DNA from: Flavobacterium micromati
GTDB taxonomy: Bacteria > Bacteroidota > Bacteroidia > Flavobacteriales > Flavobacteriaceae
Length of the DNA stretch: 64,000 bases
Direction of reading: 5' to 3'
NCBI RefSeq assembly: GCF_900129585.1
Contig: NZ_FQWF01000006.1
Coordinates: 150,814 to 214,813 of the forward strand
A program made the translations under genes and the position numbers. Within the stretch, counting starts at the first letter, position 1; each line of letters starts with the position of its first letter. The notes beneath the pieces were generated by a model, which saw only the letters and a list, made by a program, of their open reading frames with translations, made no database searches and was not told the DNA's origin. This document shows, in pieces, positions 41,951 to 52,294 of this stretch.

Positions 41951-44900
41951 ATGATCAACAATAGAAATAATAATAAAGATAAGAATCCTGTAAAAAGATT
42001 CAGCAAAATTTCGATAGGATTAGCTTCGCCAGAATCTATCCTGAAGGAATCAAGAGGAGAGGTTTTAAAGCCTGAAACAATTAACTATCGTACGCACAAG
42101 CCAGAGCGTGACGGTCTTTTTTGTGAGCGTATTTTTGGTCCAGTAAAAGACTTTGAATGTGCTTGTGGTAAATACAAAAGAATTCGTTACAAAGGAATTA
42201 TTTGCGACCGTTGTGGTGTTGAAGTTACCGAGAAAAAAGTACGTAGAGATAGAGTAGGTCACATCAACCTTGTTGTGCCAATTGCTCACATCTGGTATTT
42301 TCGTTCTCTTCCAAATAAAATAGGTTATATCCTTGGCCTACCATCTAAGAAATTAGATATGATAATCTACTACGAGAGATACGTAGTAATCCAAGCCGGT
42401 ATAGCTAAAAACGCAGAAGGTGAATCAGTTCAAAGATTAGACTTCCTTACAGAAGAAGAATATTTGAATATCCTTGACACTCTTCCTGCTGACAATCAAT
42501 ATCTTGATGATTTTGATCCAAATAAATTTGTTGCCAAAATGGGAGCAGAATGTATTATGGATTTATTAGCAAGAACTGATTTAGATCAATTGTCTTACCA
42601 ATTAAGACATAATGCCAATAATGAAACGTCTAAACAACGTAAAACAGAAGCATTAAAAAGATTACAAGTTGTTGAATCTTTCCGTGAGTCTAACTTGAAC
42701 CGTGAAAATCGTCCTGAATGGATGATTATGAAAGTGGTACCAGTTATTCCACCAGAATTGCGTCCGCTTGTGCCACTTGATGGAGGTCGTTTTGCAACTT
42801 CAGATTTGAATGATTTATATCGTCGAGTAATTATACGTAACAATCGTTTGAAAAGATTAATGGAGATTAAAGCTCCAGAGGTAATCTTGAGAAATGAGAA
42901 GCGTATGTTGCAAGAATCTGTAGATTCATTATTTGATAACACTCGTAAAGCATCTGCAGTTAAAACAGAATCTAACAGACCATTAAAATCATTATCTGAT
43001 TCCCTAAAAGGTAAGCAAGGACGTTTCCGTCAAAACTTACTAGGAAAACGTGTGGATTATTCTGCTCGTTCGGTAATTGTTGTTGGACCTGAATTAAAAT
43101 TATCTGAATGTGGTATCCCTAAAGATATGGCAGCAGAATTGTACAAGCCTTTTGTTATCCGTAAATTGATTGAAAGAGGAATTGTAAAAACGGTAAAATC
43201 AGCTAAAAAAATAATAGATAAGAAAGAGCCAGTAGTTTGGGATATCCTTGAAAATGTAATTAAAGGCCACCCGATATTACTAAATCGTGCTCCTACTTTG
43301 CACAGATTAGGTATTCAAGCATTCCAACCAAAATTAATTGAAGGAAAAGCCATCCAGTTGCACCCTTTAGTTTGTACTGCATTTAATGCGGATTTTGATG
43401 GGGATCAAATGGCAGTTCACTTGCCTTTAGGACCAGAAGCTATCTTAGAAGCACAGCTATTAATGTTGGGTTCTCATAACATTCTGAATCCTGCAAATGG
43501 AGCTCCTATTACAGTACCTTCTCAAGACATGGTGCTTGGTCTTTATTACATGACCAAAGAACGTTTGTCAACTCCTGAACTTAAAATTTTAGGAGAAGGA
43601 ATCACTTTCTATTCTGCTGAAGAAGTAAATATTGCTTTGAATGAAGGTAGAGTTGAGTTGAATGCTCGTGTTAGAATTAGAGCTAAAGATTTTAATGAAG
43701 CTGGAGAATTAGTATTTAAAATTATCCAAACAACTGCTGGTCGTGTATTGTTTAATGAAGTAGTACCAGAAGCAGCTGGATATATCAATGATGTATTGAC
43801 TAAGAAAAACCTTAGAGACATTATTGGACACGTTTTAAGTTCTACTGATGTGCCTACAACTGCGGCTTTCTTGGATAACATGAAAGACATGGGTTATAAA
43901 TTTGCCTTCAAAGGTGGTTTATCATTCTCACTTGGAGACATTAGAATTCCAGAACAAAAACCAAAATTAATTGCAGATGCCAGAGAACAAGTTCAAGGTA
44001 TTTCTGCTAATTATAATATGGGTCTTATAACAAATAACGAACGTTACAACCAAGTTATTGATGTGTGGACTTCAGCAAATGCTCAATTGACAGAGTTAGC
44101 AATGAAAAACATTAGAGAGGACCAACAAGGTTTCAACTCTGTGTATATGATGCTTGATTCTGGAGCAAGGGGTTCCAAAGAACAAATTCGTCAGTTAACT
44201 GGTATGCGTGGTTTGATGGCTAAGCCAAAAAAATCTACCGCTGGTGGTGGTGAAATTATTGAAAACCCAATTCTTTCTAACTTTAAAGAAGGTCTTTCTA
44301 TCCTTGAGTACTTTATTTCTACTCACGGTGCGCGTAAAGGTCTTGCAGATACGGCTTTGAAAACTGCCGATGCAGGATACTTAACAAGAAGATTGCACGA
44401 TGTATCTCAAGATGTTATTGTTAACATCGAAGATTGTGGTACACTTAGAGGTGTGGAAGTTTCAGCATTAAAGAAAAATGAGGAAATTGTAGAATCATTA
44501 GGAGAAAGAATATTAGGTCGTGTTGTTTTACAAGATTTAGTTAATCCTTTGACTAATGAAATCTTGATTCACGCTGGTGAGCAAATCACAGAAGCAATAA
44601 TGAAATTAATTGACGCTTCTCCTATCGAGAAAGTGGAAGTTCGTTCACCATTAACTTGTGAAGCGTTAAAAGGAATTTGTGCTAAATGTTACGGTAGAAA
44701 TTTAGCTACTGGTAAAATGACACAAAGAGGTGAGGCAGTTGGTGTAATTGCAGCACAATCTATTGGAGAACCAGGAACGCAGTTAACTTTACGTACGTTC
44801 CACGTAGGTGGAGTTGCGGGTGGTATTTCTGAGGAATCTAGCATTGTTGTTAAATTTAATGGTAAGCTTGAAATCGAAGACTTGAAAACCGTTAAAGGTG

Positions 44901-46261
44901 AAGACAGTGAAGGAAATGCAGTTGATATTGTGGTATCTCGTTCAACAGAATTAAAATTAATTGATGAGAAAACGGGTATTTTATTAAGTACCAATAACAT
45001 TCCTTACGGTTCAAGTATTTTTGTTAAGGACGGTCAGTCTGTTGTAAAAGGAGATGTAATTTGTAAATGGGATCCGTATAATGGAGTTATCGTTTCTGAA
45101 TTTACGGGTAAAATTGCTTACGAAGATTTAGAGCAAGGGCAATCATTCATGGTTGAAATTGATGAGCAAACTGGTTTCCAAGAAAAAGTAATTTCTGAAT
45201 CTAGAGCTAGTAAATTAATTCCAACTTTATTGGTTTACGGTAAAGATGGCGAATTGATTCGTTCTTATAACTTACCAGTTGGAGCCCACTTGATGGTTGA
45301 CAACGGTGAGAAAATTAAAGCAGGTAAGGTATTGGTAAAAATTCCTCGTCGTTCTTCTAAATCAGGAGATATCACTGGAGGTTTACCTAGAATTACAGAG
45401 TTGTTAGAAGCTCGTAATCCTTCTAATCCAGCTGTAGTATCTGAGATTGATGGTGTTGTTTCTTTTGGAAAAATCAAAAGAGGTAACCGTGAAGTTGTGA
45501 TTGAATCAAAATTCGGGGATATTAGAAAATACCTAGTTAAATTATCAAGCCAAATTCTAGTTCAAGAAAATGACTTTGTAAGAGCAGGTGTTCCTTTGTC
45601 TGATGGAGCAATTACTCCAGACGATATTTTAAGAATTCAAGGTCCAGCAGCTGTTCAACAGTATCTGGTAAATGAAATTCAAGAAGTATACCGTTTACAA
45701 GGGGTGAAAATTAACGACAAACACTTTGAGGTAGTAATACGTCAAATGATGCGTAAGGTAAGAGTTCAAGATCCAGGTGATACATTATTTTTAGAAGATC
45801 AATTAATTCACACTAAAGATTTTATCGTTCAAAATGATAAATTATATGGTATGAAAGTAGTTGAAGATGCTGGAGATTCTAGTGCACTCAAGGAAGGTCA
45901 AATTATTACCCCTCGTGAGTTGCGTGATGAAAACTCTTTACTGAAACGTACTGATAAAAATCTTGTTGTAGCGCGTGATGTCGTAACGGCTACTGCTACA
46001 CCAGTTTTACAAGGTATTACAAGAGCATCTTTGCAAACGAAATCATTTATTTCTGCTGCATCGTTCCAGGAAACTACTAAGGTGTTAAATGAAGCTGCAG
46101 TTGCAGGTAAAATCGATTACTTAGAAGGATTGAAAGAAAATGTAATTGTTGGACATAGAATCCCTGCTGGAACCGGTATGAGAGAATATGATCATACAAT
46201 TGTAGGTTCAAAGGAAGATTACAATGACATGATGGCTAGTAAAGAGGAATATATTTATTAA
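41951..46261 (+). CDS. rpoC: DNA-directed RNA polymerase subunit beta'
   Basis: A 1436-residue RNA polymerase beta' subunit. The N-terminal zinc ribbon is [20 protein letters not shown], the lid/rudder region follows, and the catalytic [15 protein letters not shown] supplies the three Mg-binding aspartates. The trigger-loop segment and the second Cys cluster ([14 protein letters not shown]) are present, as is [16 protein letters not shown]. Length and motifs are normal. It is followed by a DUF3467 gene after 81 bases. Confidence 0.99.
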   Translation: MINNRNNNKDKNPVKRFSKISIGLASPESILKESRGEVLKPETINYRTHKPERDGLFCERIFGPVKDFECACGKYKRIRYKGIICDRCGVEVTEKKVRRDRVGHINLVVPIAHIWYFRSLPNKIGYILGLPSKKLDMIIYYERYVVIQAGIAKNAEGESVQRLDFLTEEEYLNILDTLPADNQYLDDFDPNKFVAKMGAECIMDLLARTDLDQLSYQLRHNANNETSKQRKTEALKRLQVVESFRESNLNRENRPEWMIMKVVPVIPPELRPLVPLDGGRFATSDLNDLYRRVIIRNNRLKRLMEIKAPEVILRNEKRMLQESVDSLFDNTRKASAVKTESNRPLKSLSDSLKGKQGRFRQNLLGKRVDYSARSVIVVGPELKLSECGIPKDMAAELYKPFVIRKLIERGIVKTVKSAKKIIDKKEPVVWDILENVIKGHPILLNRAPTLHRLGIQAFQPKLIEGKAIQLHPLVCTAFNADFDGDQMAVHLPLGPEAILEAQLLMLGSHNILNPANGAPITVPSQDMVLGLYYMTKERLSTPELKILGEGITFYSAEEVNIALNEGRVELNARVRIRAKDFNEAGELVFKIIQTTAGRVLFNEVVPEAAGYINDVLTKKNLRDIIGHVLSSTDVPTTAAFLDNMKDMGYKFAFKGGLSFSLGDIRIPEQKPKLIADAREQVQGISANYNMGLITNNERYNQVIDVWTSANAQLTELAMKNIREDQQGFNSVYMMLDSGARGSKEQIRQLTGMRGLMAKPKKSTAGGGEIIENPILSNFKEGLSILEYFISTHGARKGLADTALKTADAGYLTRRLHDVSQDVIVNIEDCGTLRGVEVSALKKNEEIVESLGERILGRVVLQDLVNPLTNEILIHAGEQITEAIMKLIDASPIEKVEVRSPLTCEALKGICAKCYGRNLATGKMTQRGEAVGVIAAQSIGEPGTQLTLRTFHVGGVAGGISEESSIVVKFNGKLEIEDLKTVKGEDSEGNAVDIVVSRSTELKLIDEKTGILLSTNNIPYGSSIFVKDGQSVVKGDVICKWDPYNGVIVSEFTGKIAYEDLEQGQSFMVEIDEQTGFQEKVISESRASKLIPTLLVYGKDGELIRSYNLPVGAHLMVDNGEKIKAGKVLVKIPRRSSKSGDITGGLPRITELLEARNPSNPAVVSEIDGVVSFGKIKRGNREVVIESKFGDIRKYLVKLSSQILVQENDFVRAGVPLSDGAITPDDILRIQGPAAVQQYLVNEIQEVYRLQGVKINDKHFEVVIRQMMRKVRVQDPGDTLFLEDQLIHTKDFIVQNDKLYGMKVVEDAGDSSALKEGQIITPRELRDENSLLKRTDKNLVVARDVVTATATPVLQGITRASLQTKSFISAASFQETTKVLNEAAVAGKIDYLEGLKENVIVGHRIPAGTGMREYDHTIVGSKEDYNDMMASKEEYIY

Positions 46262-46342
46262 GGTTTTAGTGCTTAGTCCTTAGCACTTAGCTTCAAAGCT
46301 AATTACTGAGGACTAATGGACTAACCACTAAGTACTAAAAAT

Positions 46343-46648
46343 ATGAAAGATCAACAACAGGAACAAATAAATATTGAATTGGATGAGAAAACAGCTGAAG
46401 GAATTTATTCCAACTTAGCTATAATCAATCACTCTTCATCTGAATTTGTTTTGGATTTTGTCAGCATCATGCCGGGAATTCCAAAAGCTAAGGTAAAATC
46501 AAGAATTGTCTTGACACCTCAGCACGCGAAGAGATTGCTAAAAGCAATTGGTGAAAATATTCATCGTTTTGAAGCCGCTCATGGCGAAATCAAAGATACG
46601 GAGCAAGTTCCTATTCCGCTTAACTTTGGTCCTGCGGGACAAGCATAA
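46343..46648 (+). CDS. DUF3467-family protein
   Basis: A 101-residue protein with IELDEKTAEGIYSNLAIINH, FVLDFVSIMPGIPKAKVKSR and VLTPQHAKRLLKAIGENIHR. These define DUF3467, a small conserved bacterial family of unknown function. It follows rpoC directly in Flavobacterium genomes as far as I recall, and the spacing and terminator here (46658) suggest the end of the rpoBC transcript. Confidence 0.9.
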   Translation: MKDQQQEQINIELDEKTAEGIYSNLAIINHSSSEFVLDFVSIMPGIPKAKVKSRIVLTPQHAKRLLKAIGENIHRFEAAHGEIKDTEQVPIPLNFGPAGQA

Positions 46649-46657
46649 TAATCTAAA

Positions 46658-46690
46658 AAGGCTTTCACTACGGTGGAAGCCTTTTTTTTT
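46658..46690 (+). terminator. Terminator after rpoC-DUF3467
   Basis: AAGGCTTTCAC (46658-46668) and GTGGAAGCCTT (46673-46683), with one T-G pair, form the stem around a TACG loop, with a T-tract to 46690. Confidence 0.92.
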
Positions 46691-46899
46691 AGCTTACAGC
46701 GGGTATCAAATAATTTAGTACAGAAAATTGAAATAAAAGTACAGTGTTACACTTAGCTAGAATTTTCAGAGTGAATCAAACTTACTTTAAACGAGTAAAA
46801 TGGTTATTGATCGAAAAAATTTTAGATGCCTTTACAATTGATATAAGTTTGCGCTCTAAATAATGTGATAATTCATCACATTATAAAAGTTCAATTTTT

Positions 46900-47253
46900 A
46901 TGCTATATTTTTTCTCAAACACAAATTCAAATAAAGCTTTAAAATTTATTGTAATTTTTGTTTTTATTTTGGCTTCACATACCACTGTTTCTGCGCAAAA
47001 TGACACTAATGTAGCAACAGAAAATGAAATAATTTCCGAGAATAAAGTTGGAAATGGTTCGGAAGTTTCCTCCTCAAATACTTCGAATTTTATACTTTGG
47101 TTTATGGGTACGAAGCAAGATCCAATTATCAAAATGCCTGCAGAGCATTCTAATCTGAAAAAGCAAATGATTATTTTGGGAACAGCGCCAAACCGTCTGC
47201 TAATGAAAGCGTTTTTAAAAAAAGCAACAAACTTAGATAGTATGATTTCCTAA
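46900..47253 (+). CDS. Small hypothetical protein with an N-terminal signal/anchor
   Basis: A 117-residue protein I cannot assign. It has a basic start, a hydrophobic segment at about 14-32 (LKFIVIFVFILASHTTVSAQ) with a plausible cleavage after SAQ, a Ser/Asn/Glu-rich linker, then a conserved-looking block FILWFMGTKQDPIIKMP and a C-terminal PNRLLMKAFLKKA. It has its own terminator (47271) and no evident partner. Export to the periplasm is likely. It is placed convergently to prfC. Confidence 0.6.
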   Translation: MLYFFSNTNSNKALKFIVIFVFILASHTTVSAQNDTNVATENEIISENKVGNGSEVSSSNTSNFILWFMGTKQDPIIKMPAEHSNLKKQMIILGTAPNRLLMKAFLKKATNLDSMIS

Positions 47254-47270
47254 GAAAATTTACATAAAAA

Positions 47271-47303
47271 AAAACGCTAATTTTTCAATTAGCGTTTTTT
47301 TTT
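47271..47303. terminator. Terminator between the hypothetical gene and prfC
   Basis: AAAACGCTAATT (47271-47282) and AATTAGCGTTTT (47287-47298) form a perfect 12-bp stem with a four-base loop and T-tract; A-runs on the other side make it usable from both strands. Confidence 0.9.
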
Positions 47304-47366
47304 GCTTAATTCTAGTTTTAAATAAGGATCGACAATGATTCAATTATTTGTCTTAGAAATTCTTTG

Positions 47367-48956
47367 TTATTCGAATTCTGATGTGAAAAATAATTTTACA
47401 TTTGGATATTTGTTTTGAGTCATCTGTATTGTAAAATCAGAATCAGCTAGAAAAACTAATTGTCCATATTTGTCATGAGCTAAAAATTTCTGCTTGATAC
47501 GTCTAAACTCTTTAAATTCGTCGCTTTTTGGATCATTTGGTTTTACCCAGCAAGCCTTATGAACTGGAAAATTTTCATACGTACATTTTGCTCCATATTC
47601 ATGCTCTAAACGATATTGAATAACTTCGTACTGAAGCGCGCCAACCGTTCCAATGATTTTTCTATTATTCATTTCTAGAGTAAATAATTGAGCTACACCT
47701 TCATCCATCAGCTGATCTATTCCTTTATCCAATTGTTTCGCTTTCATTGGATCAGCATTGTTGATATACCTGAAATGTTCAGGAGAGAAGCTTGGAATCC
47801 CTTTAAAACTCATTATTTCGCCTTCTGTCAAAGTATCGCCAATTTTAAAGTTTCCAGTATCATGTAAACCTACAATGTCTCCTGGATAGGAAATATCTAC
47901 TATTTCTTTTTTTTCAGCAAAAAAAGCATTTGGACTCGAAAATTTTAAATTCTTTTTTTGGCGAACGTGATAGTACGGTTTATTTCTTTCAAAGGTTCCA
48001 GAAACAATTTTTATAAATGCCAACCTATCTCTATGTTTTGGATCCATATTAGCATGAATTTTAAAAACAAATCCAGTCATTTTTTCTTCCTTTGAATCAA
48101 CTAATCGAGTTTCTGATTCTTTGGCTCTTGGAGATGGAGCAATTTCTACAAAACAATCTAATAATTCCCTTACTCCAAAATTATTCAGCGCTGAACCGAA
48201 AAATACAGGCTGTAATTTTCCATCTAAATAATCTTGCTGATCAAATTTAGGATAAACTTCATCAATCAATTCTAATTCCTCTCGTAATCTATCTGCTGGC
48301 TTTTGACCTATTATTTTTTCTAATTCTGGATTTTTCACATCGGAAAAAGCAATTGTTTCTTCAATATTCTTTCTATTATCGCCGCTAAATAAATTAATAT
48401 TTTGTTCCCAAAGATTATAAATACCTTGAAAATCGTAACCCATTCCAATAGGAAAACTTAATGGGGTAACCCTCAAACCTAGTTTTTGCTCTACTTCATC
48501 CATCAAGTCGAATGCGTCTTTTCCTTCGCGGTCTAATTTATTGATAAAAACAATTATTGGAATCTTTCGCATTCTACATACGGCAACTAATTTTTCTGTT
48601 TGTTCTTCAACGCCCTTTGCAACGTCAATTACTACAATGACACTATCTACCGCGGTCAAAGTGCGAAAAGTATCTTCCGCAAAATCCTTATGTCCTGGAG
48701 TATCTAAAATATTTATTTTTTTGTCCTTATAATTGAATGCCAAAACAGAAGTAGAAACTGATATTCCTCTTTGTCTTTCAATTTCCATAAAGTCACTTGT
48801 AGCACCTTTTTTTATTTTATTGTTTTTTACGGCACCTGCTTCTTGAATAGCACCACCAAAAAGGAGGAGTTTTTCAGTAAGTGTTGTTTTTCCGGCATCA
48901 GGATGTGAAATAATCCCGAAAGTTCTTCTGCGTTGTATTTCTTCTAAAAAGCCCAT
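47367..48956 (-). CDS. prfC: Peptide chain release factor 3
   Basis: A 529-residue GTPase that recycles RF1/RF2 from the ribosome. Motifs are G1 SHPDAGKTTLTEKLL, the RQRGISVSTSVLAF switch I, G3 DTPGHKDFAEDT, G4 NKLDREGKDAFD, and C-terminal RF3 domains. The frame is open seven codons further (TTG at 48977), but that part overlaps a TACTTTTG promoter element, so ATG 48956 (MGFLEEIQRRRTFGI) is the better start. Confidence 0.95.
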   Translation of the reverse strand: MGFLEEIQRRRTFGIISHPDAGKTTLTEKLLLFGGAIQEAGAVKNNKIKKGATSDFMEIERQRGISVSTSVLAFNYKDKKINILDTPGHKDFAEDTFRTLTAVDSVIVVIDVAKGVEEQTEKLVAVCRMRKIPIIVFINKLDREGKDAFDLMDEVEQKLGLRVTPLSFPIGMGYDFQGIYNLWEQNINLFSGDNRKNIEETIAFSDVKNPELEKIIGQKPADRLREELELIDEVYPKFDQQDYLDGKLQPVFFGSALNNFGVRELLDCFVEIAPSPRAKESETRLVDSKEEKMTGFVFKIHANMDPKHRDRLAFIKIVSGTFERNKPYYHVRQKKNLKFSSPNAFFAEKKEIVDISYPGDIVGLHDTGNFKIGDTLTEGEIMSFKGIPSFSPEHFRYINNADPMKAKQLDKGIDQLMDEGVAQLFTLEMNNRKIIGTVGALQYEVIQYRLEHEYGAKCTYENFPVHKACWVKPNDPKSDEFKEFRRIKQKFLAHDKYGQLVFLADSDFTIQMTQNKYPNVKLFFTSEFE

Positions 48957-48974
48957 ATTTGTATAAATAGGGTG

Positions 48975-48982
48975 CAAAAGTA
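48975..48982 (-). promoter_or_regulatory. prfC -7 promoter element
   Basis: TACTTTTG reads on the minus strand 18 bases before the chosen prfC ATG. No clear TTG is found at -33. Confidence 0.6.
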
Positions 48983-49539
48983 CTATTTATATATGCCATT
49001 TAAAAAAATTGAGAAACTAAATTAAAATTTGAGAAGCGTGATAATTTTTCTATTGTTAATGAAAATTGATTACTTAATTATTAATGCTCATTTTAGAATT
49101 ATTTATTTAAAATTGTTTGGGCCAAAAGATATAATTGTGTTTGAATTCCGTAACTCCTGTTTTTGTTTATCAAATGCTCAATTTATTGACTTTTTCCTTT
49201 AGTGCTATTTTGTTAACGATGCATTAAAACTCATTTGTTTTAGTTAGTAACGTGTGTAATTAGCTAAATTTTTCTATTGGGATAAAGATCGCAATTAACG
49301 ATATAATTTTTTGTTAATAGTAGGTTCGAAACTTGTATTATATAATTGAATTGTTATTTTTGCTCCTTGCAAATTTTACTGTAGCTAACGTATTGCAATA
49401 GAATCCTTTTTTGAGTGTTATTCTTAAAGCGTATATTTGCAAAAATAAGCTTGTACGTTTTGCAGAGAGCGTAAAATAGTCATCAAGAGTATTTGCTATT
49501 AACAGCTATAAATAACTATACCAATAAAATAAATCACCA
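48983..49539 (+). promoter_or_regulatory. Long AT-rich spacer ending in the SurA-like gene promoter
   Basis: A promoter match, TTG (49411-49413) and TATATTTG (49432-49439) with an 18-base spacer, implies a leader of about 95 bases. The remaining 430 bases show no gene, repeat or hairpin of note. Confidence 0.65.
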
Positions 49540-50949
49540 ATGAAGTTCATTAATTATAGAATTGCGCTTACCTTTTTTCTTTTACTCTTTACAAATTTTA
49601 TTTTAAGTGCCCAAGAAATTATTAATGATTCGGTAGTTGCTCCTGTTATCAAAAAGCAAACTACTGGAAAGCTTAAAATTGACGGTGTAATCGCAACAGT
49701 TGGAGATTATATTATTTTAGACTCGGACATTGACAAATCTTTTCTCGAAATATCAGCTCAAGGTGGTTCTGTAAAGGATATATCAAGATGCCAGATGCTT
49801 GGAAAATTATTAGAAGATAAACTATATGCTCACCAGGCAATTCAAGACAGCATTGTTGTAACTGATTCTGAGATCAAGGGAATGATGGAAGAGCGTGTAA
49901 GTTACATGGTTCAGCAAATAGGTTCACTTGAAAAAGTGATTCAATATTATAAGAAAGATACAGAGGAGGAGTTTAGAAGTTATTTTTCCGATATTTTGAA
50001 AGAAGGAAAACTGACTTCAGAAATGCAGAAAAAAATTGTTGACGCTGTTGAAATTACTCCAGAGGAAGTACGCAACTATTTCAAAACAATTCCCAAAGAT
50101 GATTTGCCTTTGTTTGGTGTTGAATTAGAAGTTGCTCAAATTATAGTAGAACCCAAAGTTTCGGAAGCAGATAAGCAAAAAGTAATTGATCGATTAAATG
50201 GTTTCAAAAAAGAAATAGAGGAAGGTTCCAGTTTTTCAACGAAAGCAGTATTGTATTCTCAAGATCCTGGATCACGTGCTACAGGTGGTTATTATAAAAT
50301 GAACCGCAAAACTCCATTTGTCAAAGAATTTAAAGAAGTAGCTTTTAGTTTAGCAGAAGGTGAAATTTCAGCACCATTTGAAACAACCTTTGGTTATCAT
50401 ATAATTTATGTCGAAAAAATCCGTGGACAAGAAGTGGAATTAAGACATATATTATTAGCTCCTTCTGTGACGGAGGCAGCTTTAACTGAAGCGAGAGAAA
50501 AAATTACGCTGATTAAGAAAAGGATTCAGGATAAAGAACTAACTTTCGCGCAAGCGGCAAGAACATTATCTGATGAAAAAGAAACAAGAGCAAATGGCGG
50601 AGCTCTTATCAATCCAAAAACGCAAGACACACGATTTGAATTGACTAAAATGGATCCCGCTTTTTACAGTCAGGTGTCTAATTTAAAAGCTAATCAGGTT
50701 TCAGATCCAATTTTAGAAGAGGTGGAAGAGGGAAAGAAAAAATTTAAATTGGTAACCGTTACCAATAGAATAGATGAGCATACTGCTGATTATGGAAAAG
50801 ATTTTATTAAAATCAAAGATTTGGCGCTAAAGAGCAAACAAATTACTGCTATTGGAAAATGGTTTGATGAAAAGATAAAAGAAACATACATTAAAATCAT
50901 TGGAGAATATAGAGATTGTGATTTTACAAATAATTGGCTCAAAAAATAG
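49540..50949 (+). CDS. SurA-like periplasmic peptidyl-prolyl isomerase
   Basis: A 469-residue exported protein with a signal peptide (about 1-25, ending LSAQ), an N-terminal SurA chaperone helix region (KIDGVIATVGDYIILDSDID), and two parvulin domains: about 190-290 (VELEVAQIIVEPKV...TTFGYHIIYVEKIRG) and about 300-400 (QEVELRHILLAPSV). It would assist folding of outer-membrane barrels. A C-terminal extension (LKSKQITAIGKWFDEKIKET) completes it. Next come a terminator and a MoxR ATPase. Confidence 0.92.
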   Translation: MKFINYRIALTFFLLLFTNFILSAQEIINDSVVAPVIKKQTTGKLKIDGVIATVGDYIILDSDIDKSFLEISAQGGSVKDISRCQMLGKLLEDKLYAHQAIQDSIVVTDSEIKGMMEERVSYMVQQIGSLEKVIQYYKKDTEEEFRSYFSDILKEGKLTSEMQKKIVDAVEITPEEVRNYFKTIPKDDLPLFGVELEVAQIIVEPKVSEADKQKVIDRLNGFKKEIEEGSSFSTKAVLYSQDPGSRATGGYYKMNRKTPFVKEFKEVAFSLAEGEISAPFETTFGYHIIYVEKIRGQEVELRHILLAPSVTEAALTEAREKITLIKKRIQDKELTFAQAARTLSDEKETRANGGALINPKTQDTRFELTKMDPAFYSQVSNLKANQVSDPILEEVEEGKKKFKLVTVTNRIDEHTADYGKDFIKIKDLALKSKQITAIGKWFDEKIKETYIKIIGEYRDCDFTNNWLKK

Positions 50950-51005
50950 ATCTATTTTATTAGTATATCACAGAAAAGAGGTAAAAAGTTTTCGTTAAAT
51001 AAGAG

Positions 51006-51047
51006 AAAGAGTTAGTTTTATGAATTCATAATACTAACTCTTTTTTA
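51006..51047 (+). terminator. Terminator after the SurA-like gene
   Basis: AAAGAGTTAGT (51006-51016) and ACTAACTCTTT (51033-51043) form an 11-bp outer stem, extended inward by a self-complementary ATGAATTCAT core. It is followed by T. Confidence 0.85.
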
Positions 51048-51066
51048 ATTTAAATATATTTTATAA

Positions 51067-52020
51067 ATGTCAGATGTAGCAGCAATACAAAATTTAGTTC
51101 AAAAAAGGAATGAGCTAAAAAAGGAAATAGCAAAAATTATTGTGGGTCAAGATGCAGTGGTAGATCAAATTCTATTATGTATTTTTTCTGGTGGGCATGC
51201 TTTATTAGTGGGAGTTCCTGGCTTAGCTAAAACATTACTTGTAAATACATTGTCCCAAGCGCTCGGACTAGACTTTAAGAGAATTCAATTTACACCAGAT
51301 TTAATGCCCTCTGATATTTTGGGTAGTGAAATACTGGACGAAAGTCGGCACTTTAAATTTATAAAAGGACCTATTTTTTCGAATATCGTACTTGCCGACG
51401 AAATTAATAGAACACCCCCAAAAACTCAGGCCGCTCTACTAGAAGCTATGCAAGAACGTTCCGTTACTATCGCGGGCGAAAATTACAAGTTGGCTTTGCC
51501 TTATTTTGTTTTAGCAACTCAAAATCCAATTGAACAGGAAGGAACCTATCCTTTGCCAGAAGCACAATTGGACCGATTTATGTTTGCTATCAAACTTGAA
51601 TATCCTTCTTTTGCGGAAGAAGTTCAAGTGGTAAAACAAACTACTTCCGACGTTACTACTACTATCAATCCGTTATTTTCGGCTAAAGAAATTATTGATT
51701 TTCAACATTTGATCCGTCGCATCCCTGTCGCAGATAATGTGATTGAATATGCCGTGACATTAGTGAGTAAAACCAGACCTGATAATCCACTTTCTAATGA
51801 ATTTGTAAAAAATTATTTAGATTGGGGAGCAGGACCGCGAGCCTCTCAAAATTTAATTTTGGCAGCCAAAGCTAATGCTGCATTTAACGGAAAATTCTCA
51901 CCTGATATAGAAGATGTAAAAGCAGTGGCAACGGGTATTTTGCGCCATCGTATTATCAAAAACTATAAAGCAGATGCCGAAGGAATTACAGAAGAAATTA
52001 TTATTGCTAAATTAATTTGA
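51067..52020 (+). CDS. MoxR-family AAA+ ATPase
   Basis: A 317-residue ATPase with Walker A GVPGLAKT (49-56), FTPDLMPSDILGSE, Walker B IVLADEINRTPPKTQAALLE, LPEAQLDRFMF with the arginine-finger region, and a C-terminal lid domain (GAGPRASQNLILAAKANAAF). MoxR proteins act as chaperone-like activators, usually with DUF58 and von Willebrand-A partners. None of these follows here: the next gene is aconitase. Whether partners lie elsewhere cannot be seen. It is a complete single gene. Confidence 0.93.
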   Translation: MSDVAAIQNLVQKRNELKKEIAKIIVGQDAVVDQILLCIFSGGHALLVGVPGLAKTLLVNTLSQALGLDFKRIQFTPDLMPSDILGSEILDESRHFKFIKGPIFSNIVLADEINRTPPKTQAALLEAMQERSVTIAGENYKLALPYFVLATQNPIEQEGTYPLPEAQLDRFMFAIKLEYPSFAEEVQVVKQTTSDVTTTINPLFSAKEIIDFQHLIRRIPVADNVIEYAVTLVSKTRPDNPLSNEFVKNYLDWGAGPRASQNLILAAKANAAFNGKFSPDIEDVKAVATGILRHRIIKNYKADAEGITEEIIIAKLI

Positions 52021-52256
52021 TTTCACAGGCAAATAGCAAATAGAAATCGATATAGTTTGCGTTTTTTCGTATTGTTTTTAAGCTTATAAATTATCGTATT
52101 TTGTTAAATTTTAGATTAAAAATTATTAATTATACAGTATATTAAATTTTTTTTAGTCTTTTCTCGTTTTTGTTCAGTGAAATTGGTTTTATTGCAATAA
52201 TAATTTTGCAAAAGTGGAGTTCTATTAAATTCTTTTTAATTCTCGTCTTTAATACT

Positions 52257-52264
52257 TAAATTTG
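52257..52264 (+). promoter_or_regulatory. Aconitase -7 promoter element
   Basis: TAAATTTG lies 30 bases before the ATG. A second match, TAATTTTG, lies at 52201-52208. No strong -33 TTG is evident for the first. Confidence 0.5.
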
Positions 52265-52294
52265 CAGGACAAATAACAAACAATCCTTTACATT

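Noticed and set aside
46881..47132. Minus-strand open frame opposite the small hypothetical gene
   Set aside because: The plus-strand frame has a signal peptide and its own terminator; the opposite frame shows no such features.
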